Assembly (NCBI GenBank): GCA_013152275.1
Contig: JAADGS010000058.1
Location: 1-56,164 of the forward strand
Direction of reading: 5' to 3'
DNA: 56,164 nt
Origin: Actinomycetota bacterium
GTDB lineage: Bacteria > Actinomycetota > Acidimicrobiia > Spongiisociales > UBA4744
In this document: one piece after another, positions 44,846-53,485 of the stretch
Layout: each line of letters begins with the position of its first letter
Position numbering within the stretch: the first letter of the stretch is position 1
Program-made: the position numbers and the translations under genes
Notes under the pieces: generated by a model
Seen by the model: only the letters and a program-made list of their open reading frames with translations
Databases searched by the model: none
What the model was told of the DNA's origin: nothing

Positions 44846-45103
44846 TCATCCAGCCCGTCGTTCTCTTCCGGCTCCACGAAGCTCCCGCCGGCCGGAGGCG
44901 GTCATGCCGCCCCAGACCCCTGAGGTCATACGGAACTCGAAGGCGTACGAAAGGCATTCATCACGCACCCGACAGCCTCCACAGATCGCCTTGGCACGCA
45001 TCGACGACGCATCTTCTCCGGGAAAGAAGACATCTGGGTCCATACCGACGCACGAGGCGTCGCGACGCCAGCCTTCGGATGTCGAGTCTAGGAGTGGATG
45101 CAC
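44846..45103 (-). CDS. WhiB-family iron-sulfur regulator
   Basis: An 85-residue actinomycete-specific transcription factor. Four cysteines (18, 41, 44, 50) bind a [4Fe-4S] cluster: DASCVGMDPDVFFPG and ICGGCRVRDECLSYAF. The turn GVWGGMT and the basic tail SGRRELR complete the family pattern. It likely works with the main sigma factor and senses redox state. The GTG at 45103 has GGGGG six bases upstream. Confidence 0.92.
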   Translation of the reverse strand: MHPLLDSTSEGWRRDASCVGMDPDVFFPGEDASSMRAKAICGGCRVRDECLSYAFEFRMTSGVWGGMTASGRRELRGAGRERRAG

Positions 45104-45167
45104 ACTGACCCCCGAACATCTGTTCCCTGATAATGCTACCCCCGTCCCGGATTTGTAGTCTCTGCTG

Positions 45168-46244
45168 ATGCGATTCCCCGATTATCAGGGCGGCGGGCTC
45201 GTCAACCTCGTCGCCGAAGTCGAGCGAAGGCTCACCGGTACCGCGCCTTCACCCGGGCTGTCCCAACACCTCGCCTCCACCTTCCCCGAGGCGCAGAGCT
45301 ACATACTCGTGCTGTTCGACGGGCTCGGAGACCTTCAGCTCGAACATCCCGACGCCAAGGCACTTCTCGCATCGCGAGTCGGAGCTCTGGACGCCTCCTT
45401 CTCCACCCAGACAACCGTGAACACGTCCACGCTCGCCACCGGACTTCCACCTTCACAACACGGACTGATCGCATACCAGCTCCGCCTGGACACGTCCGTG
45501 CTGAACACCATCTACTGGTATCTGGATGACGGGAAGGCCTGCGACGCCGATCCGGCGACCTTTCTCCCTGTCCCGAATCTGGCCGAGCGGCTTGCACACG
45601 CCGGGCGCCGGGTAGTGGCAACCGAACCCGAGGCGTTCCTCGAAAGCCCTCTCGATCGTATGCTCTACCGCGGATCCACGGTGGTGGGAGTTGCAGACGC
45701 GGGTGTTGACACGGCCCTGGATGCCGTGCAGACACCCGGCACGCTGGCACTCGTCTACCTGCCACACGTGGATGCCGCCGGACACACGGCTGGACAAGGC
45801 TCGGATCTGTATGCGGAAGCCGTTCGCCATGTCTCCGAGGTCTGGAGCGAGATCATCGCCCGGCTTCCTCGAGGAGTTGCAGCCGTCGGAACGGCCGATC
45901 ACGGACATGTCGACATCGCCGACGACCATCGCATCGACCTCCCGCAGCTCGATGACCTGATCCTGTACGGCGACAACCGCGTGGTCTACGTCTCGGGCCC
46001 GGCGTCGGCAGGGGCGGACCTTGCTCGATCCCTCCCTGCCACATGGGTCCCCGTCTCGCGGCTCGAAGGGATCTGGGGTCCTGAGCCCTACCATCCCCGA
46101 TTCGCCGAACGGCTACCGGATGGCCTCCTGATCGCCGACGACGGATACGCTCTGGTTCCTTATGGAACTGTCGACACGATGGTCGGCCACCACGGTGGAG
46201 TCACGGAGGCAGAGCTGAGGATTCCGCTGCTCATCGCTTCGTGA
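45168..46244 (+). CDS. Alkaline phosphatase-superfamily nucleotide pyrophosphatase/phosphodiesterase
   Basis: A 358-residue protein of the type I phosphodiesterase family. Metal-site motifs are VLFDGLGD (first Asp), TQTTVNTSTLATGLPP (Thr nucleophile region), YLPHVDAAGHTAG, GTADHGHVD and VGHHGGVT. There is no signal peptide, so it probably acts in the cytosol on a nucleotide or phospholipid-like phosphodiester. The ATG at 45168 lacks a clear ribosome site and may be leaderless. Confidence 0.86.
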   Translation: MRFPDYQGGGLVNLVAEVERRLTGTAPSPGLSQHLASTFPEAQSYILVLFDGLGDLQLEHPDAKALLASRVGALDASFSTQTTVNTSTLATGLPPSQHGLIAYQLRLDTSVLNTIYWYLDDGKACDADPATFLPVPNLAERLAHAGRRVVATEPEAFLESPLDRMLYRGSTVVGVADAGVDTALDAVQTPGTLALVYLPHVDAAGHTAGQGSDLYAEAVRHVSEVWSEIIARLPRGVAAVGTADHGHVDIADDHRIDLPQLDDLILYGDNRVVYVSGPASAGADLARSLPATWVPVSRLEGIWGPEPYHPRFAERLPDGLLIADDGYALVPYGTVDTMVGHHGGVTEAELRIPLLIAS

Positions 46245-46274
46245 GCCGAACCTCTCTCGCAGTACGCTTCTCAC

Positions 46275-47618
46275 ATGGCATACGAGAAACTCCGTGCAGC
46301 AGTCGATCAGCAGTTCAACACGATCCGTCAGGGCCTCGAAGACCTCACCACCGTCCCCTCCGTGAGTGCACCAGGTTTCGATCCGGGCAACGTTCGCATC
46401 TCGGCCGAAGTCGTCGCCGGTCTCCTTCGGGACGCGGGGTTTCCCGACGTGCGGCTTCTGGAGTCCGAGGGCGCTCATCCTGCCGTCTTCGCCCACTACC
46501 CCGCCCCGGCGGGAGCACCCACCGTGCTGCTGTATGCCCACCATGACGTGCAGCCGCCCGGAGACGAATGCGGGTGGACGTCTCCTCCGTTCGAGCCCGT
46601 CGAGCGTGATGGTCGTATCTACGGCCGCGGTATCGCAGATGACAAGTCGGGTGTGCTCATGCATGTGGGAGCGATGCTCGCCCATCAGGGGAAGCCGCCG
46701 GTTGGAGTCAAAGTGATCATCGAGGGCGAAGAGGAGATCGGCTCGCTACATCTCGAGGATTTCCTGCACGAATACCAACAACTGTTCAGCGCCGATGTGA
46801 TCGTGATCGGGGACTCGGGAAACTGGAAGGTCGGTGTGCCGGCCCTCACCACTTCGCTTCGCGGCCTTGTCGATTGTGTGATCGAGATACGCACGGCCGA
46901 TCATGCGCTGCACAGTGGAGAGTTCGGCGGACCGATCCCCGACGCTCTCACCGTTCTCGTCCGTACGCTTGCCACGTTGCATGACGAGCAAGGGAACGTC
47001 GCCATCCCGGACCTCGTATCGTCTGATACCGCCGATCCGCTCGATCTCACCGAAGTCGAGTTTCGCGCGCAGGCCGGCGTCGTCGATGGTCTCGAGTTGA
47101 TCGGAGAGGGCAGCATCACCTCGCGACTGTGGACCATGCCGGCGATCTCCGTCCTCGCCATCGACGCTCCGTCCGTGGACGAGGCGATCAACGCTCTCGT
47201 TCCGGTCGCACGAGCGAAGGTGAGCATGCGCCTCGCTCCAGGCCAGAGCCCGTCCCACGCCATGAAGGCACTGGTCGATTATCTGGAATCGCACGTACCG
47301 TGGGGCGCCCGGGTAACCGTCACTCCGGGCGCTTCAGGCGAGGCATTCGCTCTCGCAACGGAGGGTCCCCACTTCGACATATACCGTGCTGCCATGCGTG
47401 AGGCCTGGGGCACCGAACCGGTGAACATGGGTGTCGGCGGCTCGATTCCGTTCGTCGCAGCGTTCTCGGAGAGCTTTCCCGAAGCAACGATCGTGCTCAC
47501 CGGCGCACAGGAGCCCGAAAGTCGGATCCATGCGCCAGACGAGAGCCTCGATCTCGGAGAACTCCGCCGATCGGTCCTGGCCGAAGCCATCGTCCTGGAA
47601 CTGCTCGCGACGCAGTGA
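46275..47618 (+). CDS. M20 family metallo-dipeptidase
   Basis: A 447-residue zinc peptidase of the M20 family (CNDP/PepV-like). Metal and catalytic residues lie in LLYAHHDVQPPGD, YGRGIADDKSG, IIEGEEEIGS (general-base Glu pair) and IVIGDSGNW; the lid-domain His is in DHALHSGEFGG. NMGVGGSIPFV and the last ligand region GAQEPESRIHAPDE follow. It cleaves dipeptides in the cytosol. It lies 30 bases after the phosphodiesterase gene, probably in one operon. Confidence 0.93.
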   Translation: MAYEKLRAAVDQQFNTIRQGLEDLTTVPSVSAPGFDPGNVRISAEVVAGLLRDAGFPDVRLLESEGAHPAVFAHYPAPAGAPTVLLYAHHDVQPPGDECGWTSPPFEPVERDGRIYGRGIADDKSGVLMHVGAMLAHQGKPPVGVKVIIEGEEEIGSLHLEDFLHEYQQLFSADVIVIGDSGNWKVGVPALTTSLRGLVDCVIEIRTADHALHSGEFGGPIPDALTVLVRTLATLHDEQGNVAIPDLVSSDTADPLDLTEVEFRAQAGVVDGLELIGEGSITSRLWTMPAISVLAIDAPSVDEAINALVPVARAKVSMRLAPGQSPSHAMKALVDYLESHVPWGARVTVTPGASGEAFALATEGPHFDIYRAAMREAWGTEPVNMGVGGSIPFVAAFSESFPEATIVLTGAQEPESRIHAPDESLDLGELRRSVLAEAIVLELLATQ

Positions 47619-47747
47619 GCCGTCAGCTCCGAGCTGTCAGCGCCCGGTGGGAGCCGCTTCGTCCGCCCCGCTGGTCCTGTGTCGACCCGAGGCGACGATT
47701 CGAAGCACCGAGTACGTGATACGAGGCGCCGCCAAGGCCGGCCCCCC
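47619..47747. repeat. Intergenic sequence similar to 49370-49510
   Basis: No gene. The stretch at about 47655-47735 aligns with 49415-49495 (shared CGCCCCGC, TCGACC, CGAT, AGCAC, GAGTAC/AAGTAC in the same order). Both lie between ends of genes. This suggests a dispersed, diverged intergenic repeat. Confidence 0.4.
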
Positions 47748-48206
47748 TTACACCGAGCCCGCGAACCCGCCCTGACGCCATGCTTCGTACACGACGACAG
47801 ACACGGCGTTCGCGAGATTGAGACTTCTGCGGTCGGGCAGCATCGGGATCCGCAGCACCTCGTCCGCCTGATCGAGCACGTCCTCGGGAAGTCCGACCGA
47901 CTCGGGTCCGAACAGCAGCGCGTCATCACTCCGGTAGACCACATCGGTGTATCGAAGCTTCCCTACGCCCGAGTAGGCGAGCAGGCGGTGCGGCTCGGCG
48001 GCGGCAAGATACGCTTCCAGGCTCTCGTGAACATCGACGCTGGCCCATTCCCGATAGTCGAGCCCCGCCCTGCGTAGACGCCGCTCGTCGAGGGTGAACC
48101 CGAGTGGCTCGACCAGATGCAGGTGAATCCCCGTGTTGGCGCTCAGACGCATCAGATTGCCGGTGTTCGGTGGAATCTCAGGATGGAAAAGGATCACGTC
48201 GAGCAT
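47748..48206 (-). CDS. trmL: tRNA (cytidine(34)-2'-O)-methyltransferase
   Basis: A 152-residue SPOUT methyltransferase that methylates the wobble ribose of some leucine tRNAs. SAM-binding knot motifs are LLFGPESVGLP and IPMLPDRRSLNLANAVSVV; the N-terminus FHPEIPPNTGNLMRLSANTG is diagnostic. Its ATG overlaps the NucS stop codon (TGATG), so the two are coupled. Confidence 0.93.
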   Translation of the reverse strand: MLDVILFHPEIPPNTGNLMRLSANTGIHLHLVEPLGFTLDERRLRRAGLDYREWASVDVHESLEAYLAAAEPHRLLAYSGVGKLRYTDVVYRSDDALLFGPESVGLPEDVLDQADEVLRIPMLPDRRSLNLANAVSVVVYEAWRQGGFAGSV

Positions 48207-48865
48207 CAGAACAGTGTTGGCCGATCCGATTCGAGCCCGCGCAGTTCGTCGTAGTCGAGTTCGACGGTCACGATCCCCCTCGCCTCGGCCAGTACCTTTG
48301 CCTGCGGCTTGACGATCTGCGCCGCAAAGATTCCCCGGACTTCCCCGAGTCGCTTGTCACGGCGGAGGCGCTCCACGTAGCGAACGAGTTGCTCGACCCC
48401 GTCGATCTCGCCTCTCCGTTTGATCTCCACCGCTACCGCGTTCCCCTCTCGATCGGAACACAGCAGGTCGACGGGCCCGATGTCGGTCGGGTACTCCCGA
48501 CGGATCAACACCAGTCCCTCCTCCAGAACCCCTGGGCGCTCTGCAAGCAAGACCTGAAGGTGACGCTCCACACCGTCCTTCTCCAGGCCGGGGTCCGTCC
48601 CCATCTCGAAGTCTTGGTCGGAGAAGATCTCCTCGAACGTGATGACGAGACGTTCCCCCTTCGGGTTGGTGACCGTCCAGATGCCGTCTGTCTCTTGAAT
48701 GAAGTTGGGAGCATTCATCCAGTTGAGCGGCTTGTAGGCGCCGCCGTCGGCATGAACGGCGACACACCCGTCGGCCTTGACCATGACGAGTCGAGTCGCT
48801 GAGGGAAGGTGGGCGGTGAGCCGTCCCTCATAGTCGACGCTGCACCGTGCGATCACCAGTCGCAT
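48206..48865 (-). CDS. nucS: Endonuclease NucS (mismatch-specific)
   Basis: A 219-residue nuclease which in actinomycetes and archaea replaces MutS-MutL mismatch repair by cutting both strands at mismatches. The N-terminal DNA-binding domain ([20 protein letters not shown]) and the PD-(D/E)XK catalytic site [12 protein letters not shown]...[16 protein letters not shown] are clear. The start at ATG 48865 matches the family N-terminus MRLVIA; an earlier start would add 28 unrelated residues. It is first in a two-gene operon with trmL. Confidence 0.94.
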   Translation of the reverse strand: MRLVIARCSVDYEGRLTAHLPSATRLVMVKADGCVAVHADGGAYKPLNWMNAPNFIQETDGIWTVTNPKGERLVITFEEIFSDQDFEMGTDPGLEKDGVERHLQVLLAERPGVLEEGLVLIRREYPTDIGPVDLLCSDREGNAVAVEIKRRGEIDGVEQLVRYVERLRRDKRLGEVRGIFAAQIVKPQAKVLAEARGIVTVELDYDELRGLESDRPTLF

Positions 48866-48929
48866 CGCGGTGCAGCGTACCAGTGTGTCCATCGACTGCT
48901 CTTCGTCGAGAGGGTGGCACAATGCGTTG

Positions 48930-49355
48930 ATGCGCGACCGAACCGCCAAATACCTCTCCGCCTTTCACGCCGCCGCATTTCACGTCACGCGAGGACGGAT
49001 GGGACGCAGGCTCGTACAAAACGACATCCTGCTGCTCACGACCAGCGGCCGGAAGAGCGGCCGTCCACACACCGTACCGCTCCTGTATCTGCGCGACGCC
49101 ACAGCGCTCGTCGTCATCGCTTCGTGGGGTGGACGCCCCACCAATCCTGACTGGTACGAGAATCTCATGACTTCTCCCCACGCGACGGTCGAGCTTCCCG
49201 GAGGGCAGACCCTCGACGTGTCGGCACGCACGGCAACACCCGAGGAGCGAGCTTCGTGGTGGCCGAGGATCACCGACGCCTACGCCGGATACATCGCCTA
49301 CCAGTCCCGGACGGACCGAGAGATACCGGTGGTGTTCCTCACCCCGACGACGTAG
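48930..49355 (+). CDS. F420-dependent (DDN-type) nitroreductase family protein
   Basis: A 141-residue split-barrel protein of the deazaflavin-dependent nitroreductase family. Typical blocks are [20 protein letters not shown] and [21 protein letters not shown]. Members use reduced F420 to reduce quinones or other acceptors at the membrane. ATG 48930 is close to the nucS start and the two genes diverge. F420 use is inferred from the family. Confidence 0.88.
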   Translation: MRDRTAKYLSAFHAAAFHVTRGRMGRRLVQNDILLLTTSGRKSGRPHTVPLLYLRDATALVVIASWGGRPTNPDWYENLMTSPHATVELPGGQTLDVSARTATPEERASWWPRITDAYAGYIAYQSRTDREIPVVFLTPTT

Positions 49356-49532
49356 GAGATCATCGAGCACTCGGCGGCGCCCTCCTGGAGGACTGTGCCT
49401 CGCTCATCGACAGCACCAGCCGCTGGGCTCGCCCCGCAATCTTGCTTCGACCTGAAGGTGCGATCCGGAGCACGAAGTACCGGGAAACCCGGCCCGGCGA
49501 GCGAAGCAAGCCACCGATCCCAGGTGCCGGCA
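49356..49532. repeat. Intergenic sequence related to 47655-47735
   Basis: No gene. It shares ordered blocks with the gap at 47.7 kb and contains ACGAAGTAC. GCTTCG-type strings also occur, recalling the TTCGTA repeats near 4650. Confidence 0.35.
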
Positions 49533-50234
49533 TCACCCGGCAGACTTGTGGAGCCGGACGATCGTTCCCTCACGGAACAGCACAGGCACCCGAAGGCCCA
49601 TCGCCGCGTACACACTCGGCGGAACCGAAATGTCGGCGACGTAGAGTTCACCCACCTGAGATGCACCGAGCAACCCGACCTTCGGGAGCGCCAGTGCCAG
49701 GGTGGCGGTCGCGTCGATACACGGATCGCCTGCTTCGCCACTCGTCACGTTCAACCCACTCGGCGTGTCCAGCGAGAGCACCGGCCGTCCCTTCGCCCAC
49801 CGAATCAGCTCGGCGGTTCTGCCCCTCGGATCGCCCCGGAGGCTATATCCGATCAGGGCGTCGATAACGAGATCGGCGTCGGGCGGGTCGGCTTCGAATC
49901 TCACACCCATTTTCCGCAAGATCTCAAACTGGATCCTCGGCACCTCGCCAAGGCGGTCCGGCGCCGTCGCTGTCACCACACCGACCTTGCTCCCCCGATT
50001 GGCCAGATGGCGCGCCGCCACGAGACCGCCGCCCCCGTTTCCTCCCGTCCCTGCCAGCACGGTCACCGTGCCGGGCCGGAATCTTTCGATGGCGAGCTCG
50101 GCGAGGTTCCTCCCCGCGTTCTCCATCATCTGGACGAGAACGATCCCGAGGTCCTCGATCATCACACGGTCGACCTCTCTCATCTGGGCCTCGGTGAGTG
50201 CAGGGACCGTCCGTAGATCAACTTCCGGAAGCAT
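49533..50234 (-). CDS. nnrE: NAD(P)H-hydrate epimerase
   Basis: A 233-residue YjeF_N-type enzyme that interconverts the R and S forms of damaged NAD(P)HX so a dehydratase can repair them. Motifs are VLAGTGGNGGGGLVAARHL (nucleotide-binding loop), DLVIDALIGYSLRG and SLDTPSGLNVTSG. The usual fused dehydratase domain is absent. The ATG at 50234 follows GAGGAGAGCTC. Confidence 0.92.
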   Translation of the reverse strand: MLPEVDLRTVPALTEAQMREVDRVMIEDLGIVLVQMMENAGRNLAELAIERFRPGTVTVLAGTGGNGGGGLVAARHLANRGSKVGVVTATAPDRLGEVPRIQFEILRKMGVRFEADPPDADLVIDALIGYSLRGDPRGRTAELIRWAKGRPVLSLDTPSGLNVTSGEAGDPCIDATATLALALPKVGLLGASQVGELYVADISVPPSVYAAMGLRVPVLFREGTIVRLHKSAG

Positions 50235-50257
50235 GAGCTCTCCTCGCTCTCACATGA

Positions 50258-50303
50258 GTTGGGGGCGCATGGCCAACCTACTCACGCGAGAACGGAAACG
50301 GGG
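50258..50303. repeat. 46-bp direct repeat, left copy (before ABC operon)
   Basis: From GTTGGGGG through GCATGGCCAACCTACTCAC to GAGAACGGAAACGGG this segment matches 53009-53054 with one single-base gap and two mismatches. The pair brackets the three-gene ABC transporter operon in the same orientation. Confidence 0.85.
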
Positions 50304-50398
50304 GTGCCGTTCGATGGTTGAACGGAGGTGGCCGAGAAATCCCCTCCAACAACGGACCGGATCTGCCAAGCTGCGAACTCGACGAGGGGAGGGGCCAG

Positions 50399-51397
50399 GT
50401 GCCTTCGGTGACCGTCGACAACCTGAGCAAGACGTTCAAGGTGCCGGTGCGCGAGGAAGGGTTCCTCAACTCGCTCCATTCACTGTTCCGTCGTGAGTAC
50501 CGCCAGGTCGAGGCGGTCCGGTCGGTGACGTTCGACCTCGAACGAGGCGAGGTCGTCGGCTTCCTGGGACCCAACGGTGCCGGGAAGACGACCACGTTGA
50601 AAATGCTGTCGGGACTCCTCTACCCGACCGCCGGCCACGCCCACGTGATCGGCTTCGACCCGTCCCGACGCGACCCCGAATTCCTCACCCAGGTGGCACT
50701 CATCATGGGGAACCGCAACTCCCTCCAGTGGGACCTTCCGGTGGCCGACTCCCTCGACGTCCGCAAGGCCATCTACCGGATCCCGACCGCCGACTACCGC
50801 CATCGGCGGGAGCGGTTCACCGAGCTGCTGGACGTCGGCGACCTCCTCACCAAACCGGTCCGCAATCTCTCCCTGGGCGAGCGGATGAAGGTGGAGATTC
50901 TCGCCGCCCTCCTGCCCGCCCCATCCGTGCTCTTCCTCGACGAACCCACCCTAGGCCTCGACCTTGCCATGCAGAGGAGGATCCGCGAGTTCGTTGCCGA
51001 GTACGCCGCCGAGGAGGGGGCGAGCATCCTGCTCACCAGTCACTACATGGCCGACGTCACCGCCCTCTGCGAGCGGGTGATCGTCATCCACCGCGGCTCC
51101 CTGCTGTTCGACGGCGACCTCGCCGAACTCTCCCGACGGTTCGGCGCCGAGAAGACGATCACCGTGACCGTCGGCGGTGACCTGCCCGAGATGAGCGCCT
51201 ACGGAACCGTGCGCGAGACCTCCCCCGGCGAAGCCGTACTGTCGGTTCCTCGCTCCGAGGTGGCGTCGACGGCGGCCCGTCTCCTCGCCGACCTCGACGT
51301 GCTGGACCTCGCCATCGAGGAACCGCCCATCGAGGACGTGATCGAGCAGACCTTCGCCGCCGGCGATGCCGCCGCAAGCCGGCAGGAGGAGTCGTGA
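50399..51397 (+). CDS. ABC exporter ATP-binding protein
   Basis: A 332-residue ATPase of an ABC-2 type exporter. Walker A GPNGAGKTTT, signature LSLGERMKVEI, Walker B LFLDEPTLGLD and the H-loop LLTSHYMAD are present, plus a C-terminal regulatory extension. The pre-Walker region FKVPVREEGFLNSLHSLFRR is typical of partners of PF06182-type permeases. GTG 50399 after GAGGGG is the best start. It overlaps the next gene by four bases (GTGA). Confidence 0.94.
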   Translation: MPSVTVDNLSKTFKVPVREEGFLNSLHSLFRREYRQVEAVRSVTFDLERGEVVGFLGPNGAGKTTTLKMLSGLLYPTAGHAHVIGFDPSRRDPEFLTQVALIMGNRNSLQWDLPVADSLDVRKAIYRIPTADYRHRRERFTELLDVGDLLTKPVRNLSLGERMKVEILAALLPAPSVLFLDEPTLGLDLAMQRRIREFVAEYAAEEGASILLTSHYMADVTALCERVIVIHRGSLLFDGDLAELSRRFGAEKTITVTVGGDLPEMSAYGTVRETSPGEAVLSVPRSEVASTAARLLADLDVLDLAIEEPPIEDVIEQTFAAGDAAASRQEES

Positions 51398-52194
51398 GGA
51401 ACCTCCTCCCTGTGTACGCGATCGAGGCGCGCCTCTCGATGCAGCGACAGTTACAGTACCGGGGCGCCGCGTTCGTGAGCATCCTCGGTTTCCTGGTCGA
51501 GCCGATCGTGTACCTCATCGTCTGGCGGACCGTCACCAGCCAAACCGGAGCGATCAACGGCTACGGCGTCACCGAGTTCACCTCCTACTACATCGTCTGG
51601 ACCCTTGTTCGCGTGTTCAACCTTGCCCTCGCCCCCGGGGCGTGGGACTGGTGGGTACGGTCCGGAAGAATCGCCAACGACCTCCTCCACCCGGTGGACC
51701 CCTACCACCGCAACCTGGCGGGCATGGCCGGGGCCAAGATCGTATGGATCGCCGCCTGGGTGCCGGTGGCGCTCTTCCTCGGTATCCTCTTCCACCCCAG
51801 CCTCTCACCCACCCCCCTGCAGATCGTCACCTTCTTCGCCGCCGCCTGGATCGGCTACGTCATCCGCTTCAACATCCTTTGGGTGTTGGGCCTCGTCAGC
51901 TTCTGGACCACTCGCGCCGAGGCGCTCGTGGAGGTGGTGATCGCCCTGGAGCTGCTGCTGTCCGGCCGACTCGTACCGATGGCGGTCATGCCCGAGTGGG
52001 TACAGCGGATCTCGGCGTGGATGCCCTTCAAGTGGACGTTCCAGTTCCCTATCGAGGTACTCATCGGGCAGGTCCCAACCGCCGAGATCTGGCGGGGACT
52101 GGGGATGCAACTGGTGTGGGTGGCCATAGGCGGCGCGGCGATCCTCCTCGTGTGGCGGCGGGCGCTGCGCCGATTCACAGCGGTGGGAACATGA
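51394..52194 (+). CDS. ABC-2 type exporter permease (first subunit)
   Basis: A 266-residue, six-helix permease of the ABC-2 family (DUF990/PF06182-like). It begins RNLLPVYAIEARLSMQRQLQ and shows RSGRIANDLLHPVDPY, typical of these permeases, and SGRLVPMAVMPEWVQ. It forms the channel with the second permease. Substrate unknown; related systems export drugs such as viologens. It overlaps both neighbours by four bases. Confidence 0.88.
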   Translation: MRNLLPVYAIEARLSMQRQLQYRGAAFVSILGFLVEPIVYLIVWRTVTSQTGAINGYGVTEFTSYYIVWTLVRVFNLALAPGAWDWWVRSGRIANDLLHPVDPYHRNLAGMAGAKIVWIAAWVPVALFLGILFHPSLSPTPLQIVTFFAAAWIGYVIRFNILWVLGLVSFWTTRAEALVEVVIALELLLSGRLVPMAVMPEWVQRISAWMPFKWTFQFPIEVLIGQVPTAEIWRGLGMQLVWVAIGGAAILLVWRRALRRFTAVGT

Positions 52195-52988
52195 GCCGGC
52201 TGCGTCACTCCCTCCGGATCACACTGATTCACTGGCGCCTCGGCGTCCAGTACGAAGTGCAGTACCGGCTGAACTTCGCTCTTCAACTCGTCCGGTCGGC
52301 CGTTCGACTCGTCACCGGAGTGGTGGCCATCCAGATCGTGTTCAGCTACACGACGAGCCTGGACGGGTGGCAGGAACCGGAGCTGTTGGCGGTGCTCGGT
52401 GTCCACATTCTCCTGGGTGGCGTCATGGCGACCTTCGTCCTCCCGAACATGTACCGGTTCCGATACGAGGTGCACCAGGGTGAGCTCGACTACGCGCTGA
52501 TCCGCCCGGTGGACTCCCAGCTCTTCGTGTCGACGCGTCAGATCTCGTTCTGGAACACGGTGGATATCGCCGTCGGCGTGGTGGTGCTCTCCTGGGCGCT
52601 CACCGGGCTCACGGGGCGCATCGGGGTCGAACAGGTGCTCCTGTTCGCCATCGGCCTGCTGTGCGGCGCGGCGATCCTGTATGGGGTGTGGATGGCGTTC
52701 ACCACCACGGTCTTCTGGCTGATCGACCTACAGGACATGGACTCGATCATCACCGGGCTGTACGAAGCGGGACGCTGGCCGATCCGCATCTACCCGCTGT
52801 GGCTGCAAGGGACCTTGACGGCAGTGGTGCCCCTCGGCGTGGCGATCACCGTCCCCGCCGAGGCGCTCACCGGCCGGCTCACCCTATCGGCGATGGCCGT
52901 CCTGGTTGTCGTGGCCGTACTCGCCGTTGCGGGCAGCCGGGCCCTGTGGCTGTACGGAGTCCGCAACTACTCGGGTGCCTCCGCCTGA
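52191..52988 (+). CDS. ABC-2 type exporter permease (second subunit)
   Basis: A 265-residue, six-helix permease related to the first. YRFRYEVHQGELDYALIRPV corresponds to the same cytosolic loop as in its partner, and FQ-type coupling helices follow. The ATG at 52191 overlaps the first permease stop (ATGA), so the three genes are one tightly coupled operon. The right 46-bp direct repeat lies 20 bases downstream. Confidence 0.88.
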   Translation: MSRLRHSLRITLIHWRLGVQYEVQYRLNFALQLVRSAVRLVTGVVAIQIVFSYTTSLDGWQEPELLAVLGVHILLGGVMATFVLPNMYRFRYEVHQGELDYALIRPVDSQLFVSTRQISFWNTVDIAVGVVVLSWALTGLTGRIGVEQVLLFAIGLLCGAAILYGVWMAFTTTVFWLIDLQDMDSIITGLYEAGRWPIRIYPLWLQGTLTAVVPLGVAITVPAEALTGRLTLSAMAVLVVVAVLAVAGSRALWLYGVRNYSGASA

Positions 52989-53008
52989 ACAATCCCGTTC
53001 CTGCGCGG

Positions 53009-53054
53009 GTTGGGGGACGCATGGCCAACCTACTCACATGAGAACGGAAACGGG
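53009..53054. repeat. 46-bp direct repeat, right copy (after ABC operon)
   Basis: It matches 50258-50303. Internally GGTTGG and CCAACC can pair (53008-53030), and flanking CCCGTT (52995) can pair with the AACGGG at its end, so as RNA it may fold as the operon terminator. Confidence 0.85.
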
Positions 53055-53256
53055 ACCATTACCCCGACAGGACTGGACCCTTCCACCACGCTCGGATTGT
53101 CCTCATGCACGACGGGTCCGCCACATGCCAACCTGACTCGGCTCGGGTGTGCCACAGGAGTGGGCGCACTCGACCGCCGCCTCGGGACGTGTTCTGGGAC
53201 AGGCGCAACGCCTCCGTTCACCTCTTCGCTGCCCCGGTTACCACATGATTCCGACA

Positions 53257-53440
53257 TTGTGCTGCCAAAACACATATACTGCACGTGGAGAGTGCTGATG
53301 GCCTCGCGAGAAGCCGGAGCCTAACCAGGGACGCGGTGCCTGACCACAGCCTCTCCGCCGTCACGGCAAGGGGCGGACGACCCGGACGTCGGTCCGGGTC
53401 GTCACGCGTCCCCGCTGAATGAAGCAACGGGCGTCGTTGC
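53257..53440 (+). ncRNA. Candidate structured leader RNA upstream of the HTH-MFS operon
   Basis: TATACT at 53275-53280 looks like a -10 box; transcripts would start near 53287. The following RNA can form a closing stem GGAGAG-u-GCUG/CAGC-CUCUCC (53287-53297 with 53347-53356), two inner hairpins (GGC/GCC; CAGG/CCUG), then a 12-bp perfect hairpin GACGACCCGGAC/GTCCGGGTCGTC (53376-53403) and GCAACG/CGTTGC (53424-53440). GGGACGCG (53328-53335) can instead pair with CGCGTCCC (53405-53412). Alternative pairings like these are usual in riboswitches or attenuators. No known class is recognised. The rest of 52989-53464 holds no supported gene. Confidence 0.45.
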
Positions 53441-53485
53441 GTTCAATTGTATTGACTATTCATATTGATTGAATACGATCCGCAT

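Noticed and set aside
53100-53245. 47-codon frame between the ABC operon and the HTH gene
   Set aside because: No ribosome site, no homology signal and atypical composition; it lies upstream of the promoter-like site.
53294-53305. GCTGATGGCCTC, as in the 3' part of fluoride riboswitches
   Set aside because: The conserved 5' half with GGCGATG and the pairing partner stem are missing, and the string lies inside a different predicted stem.
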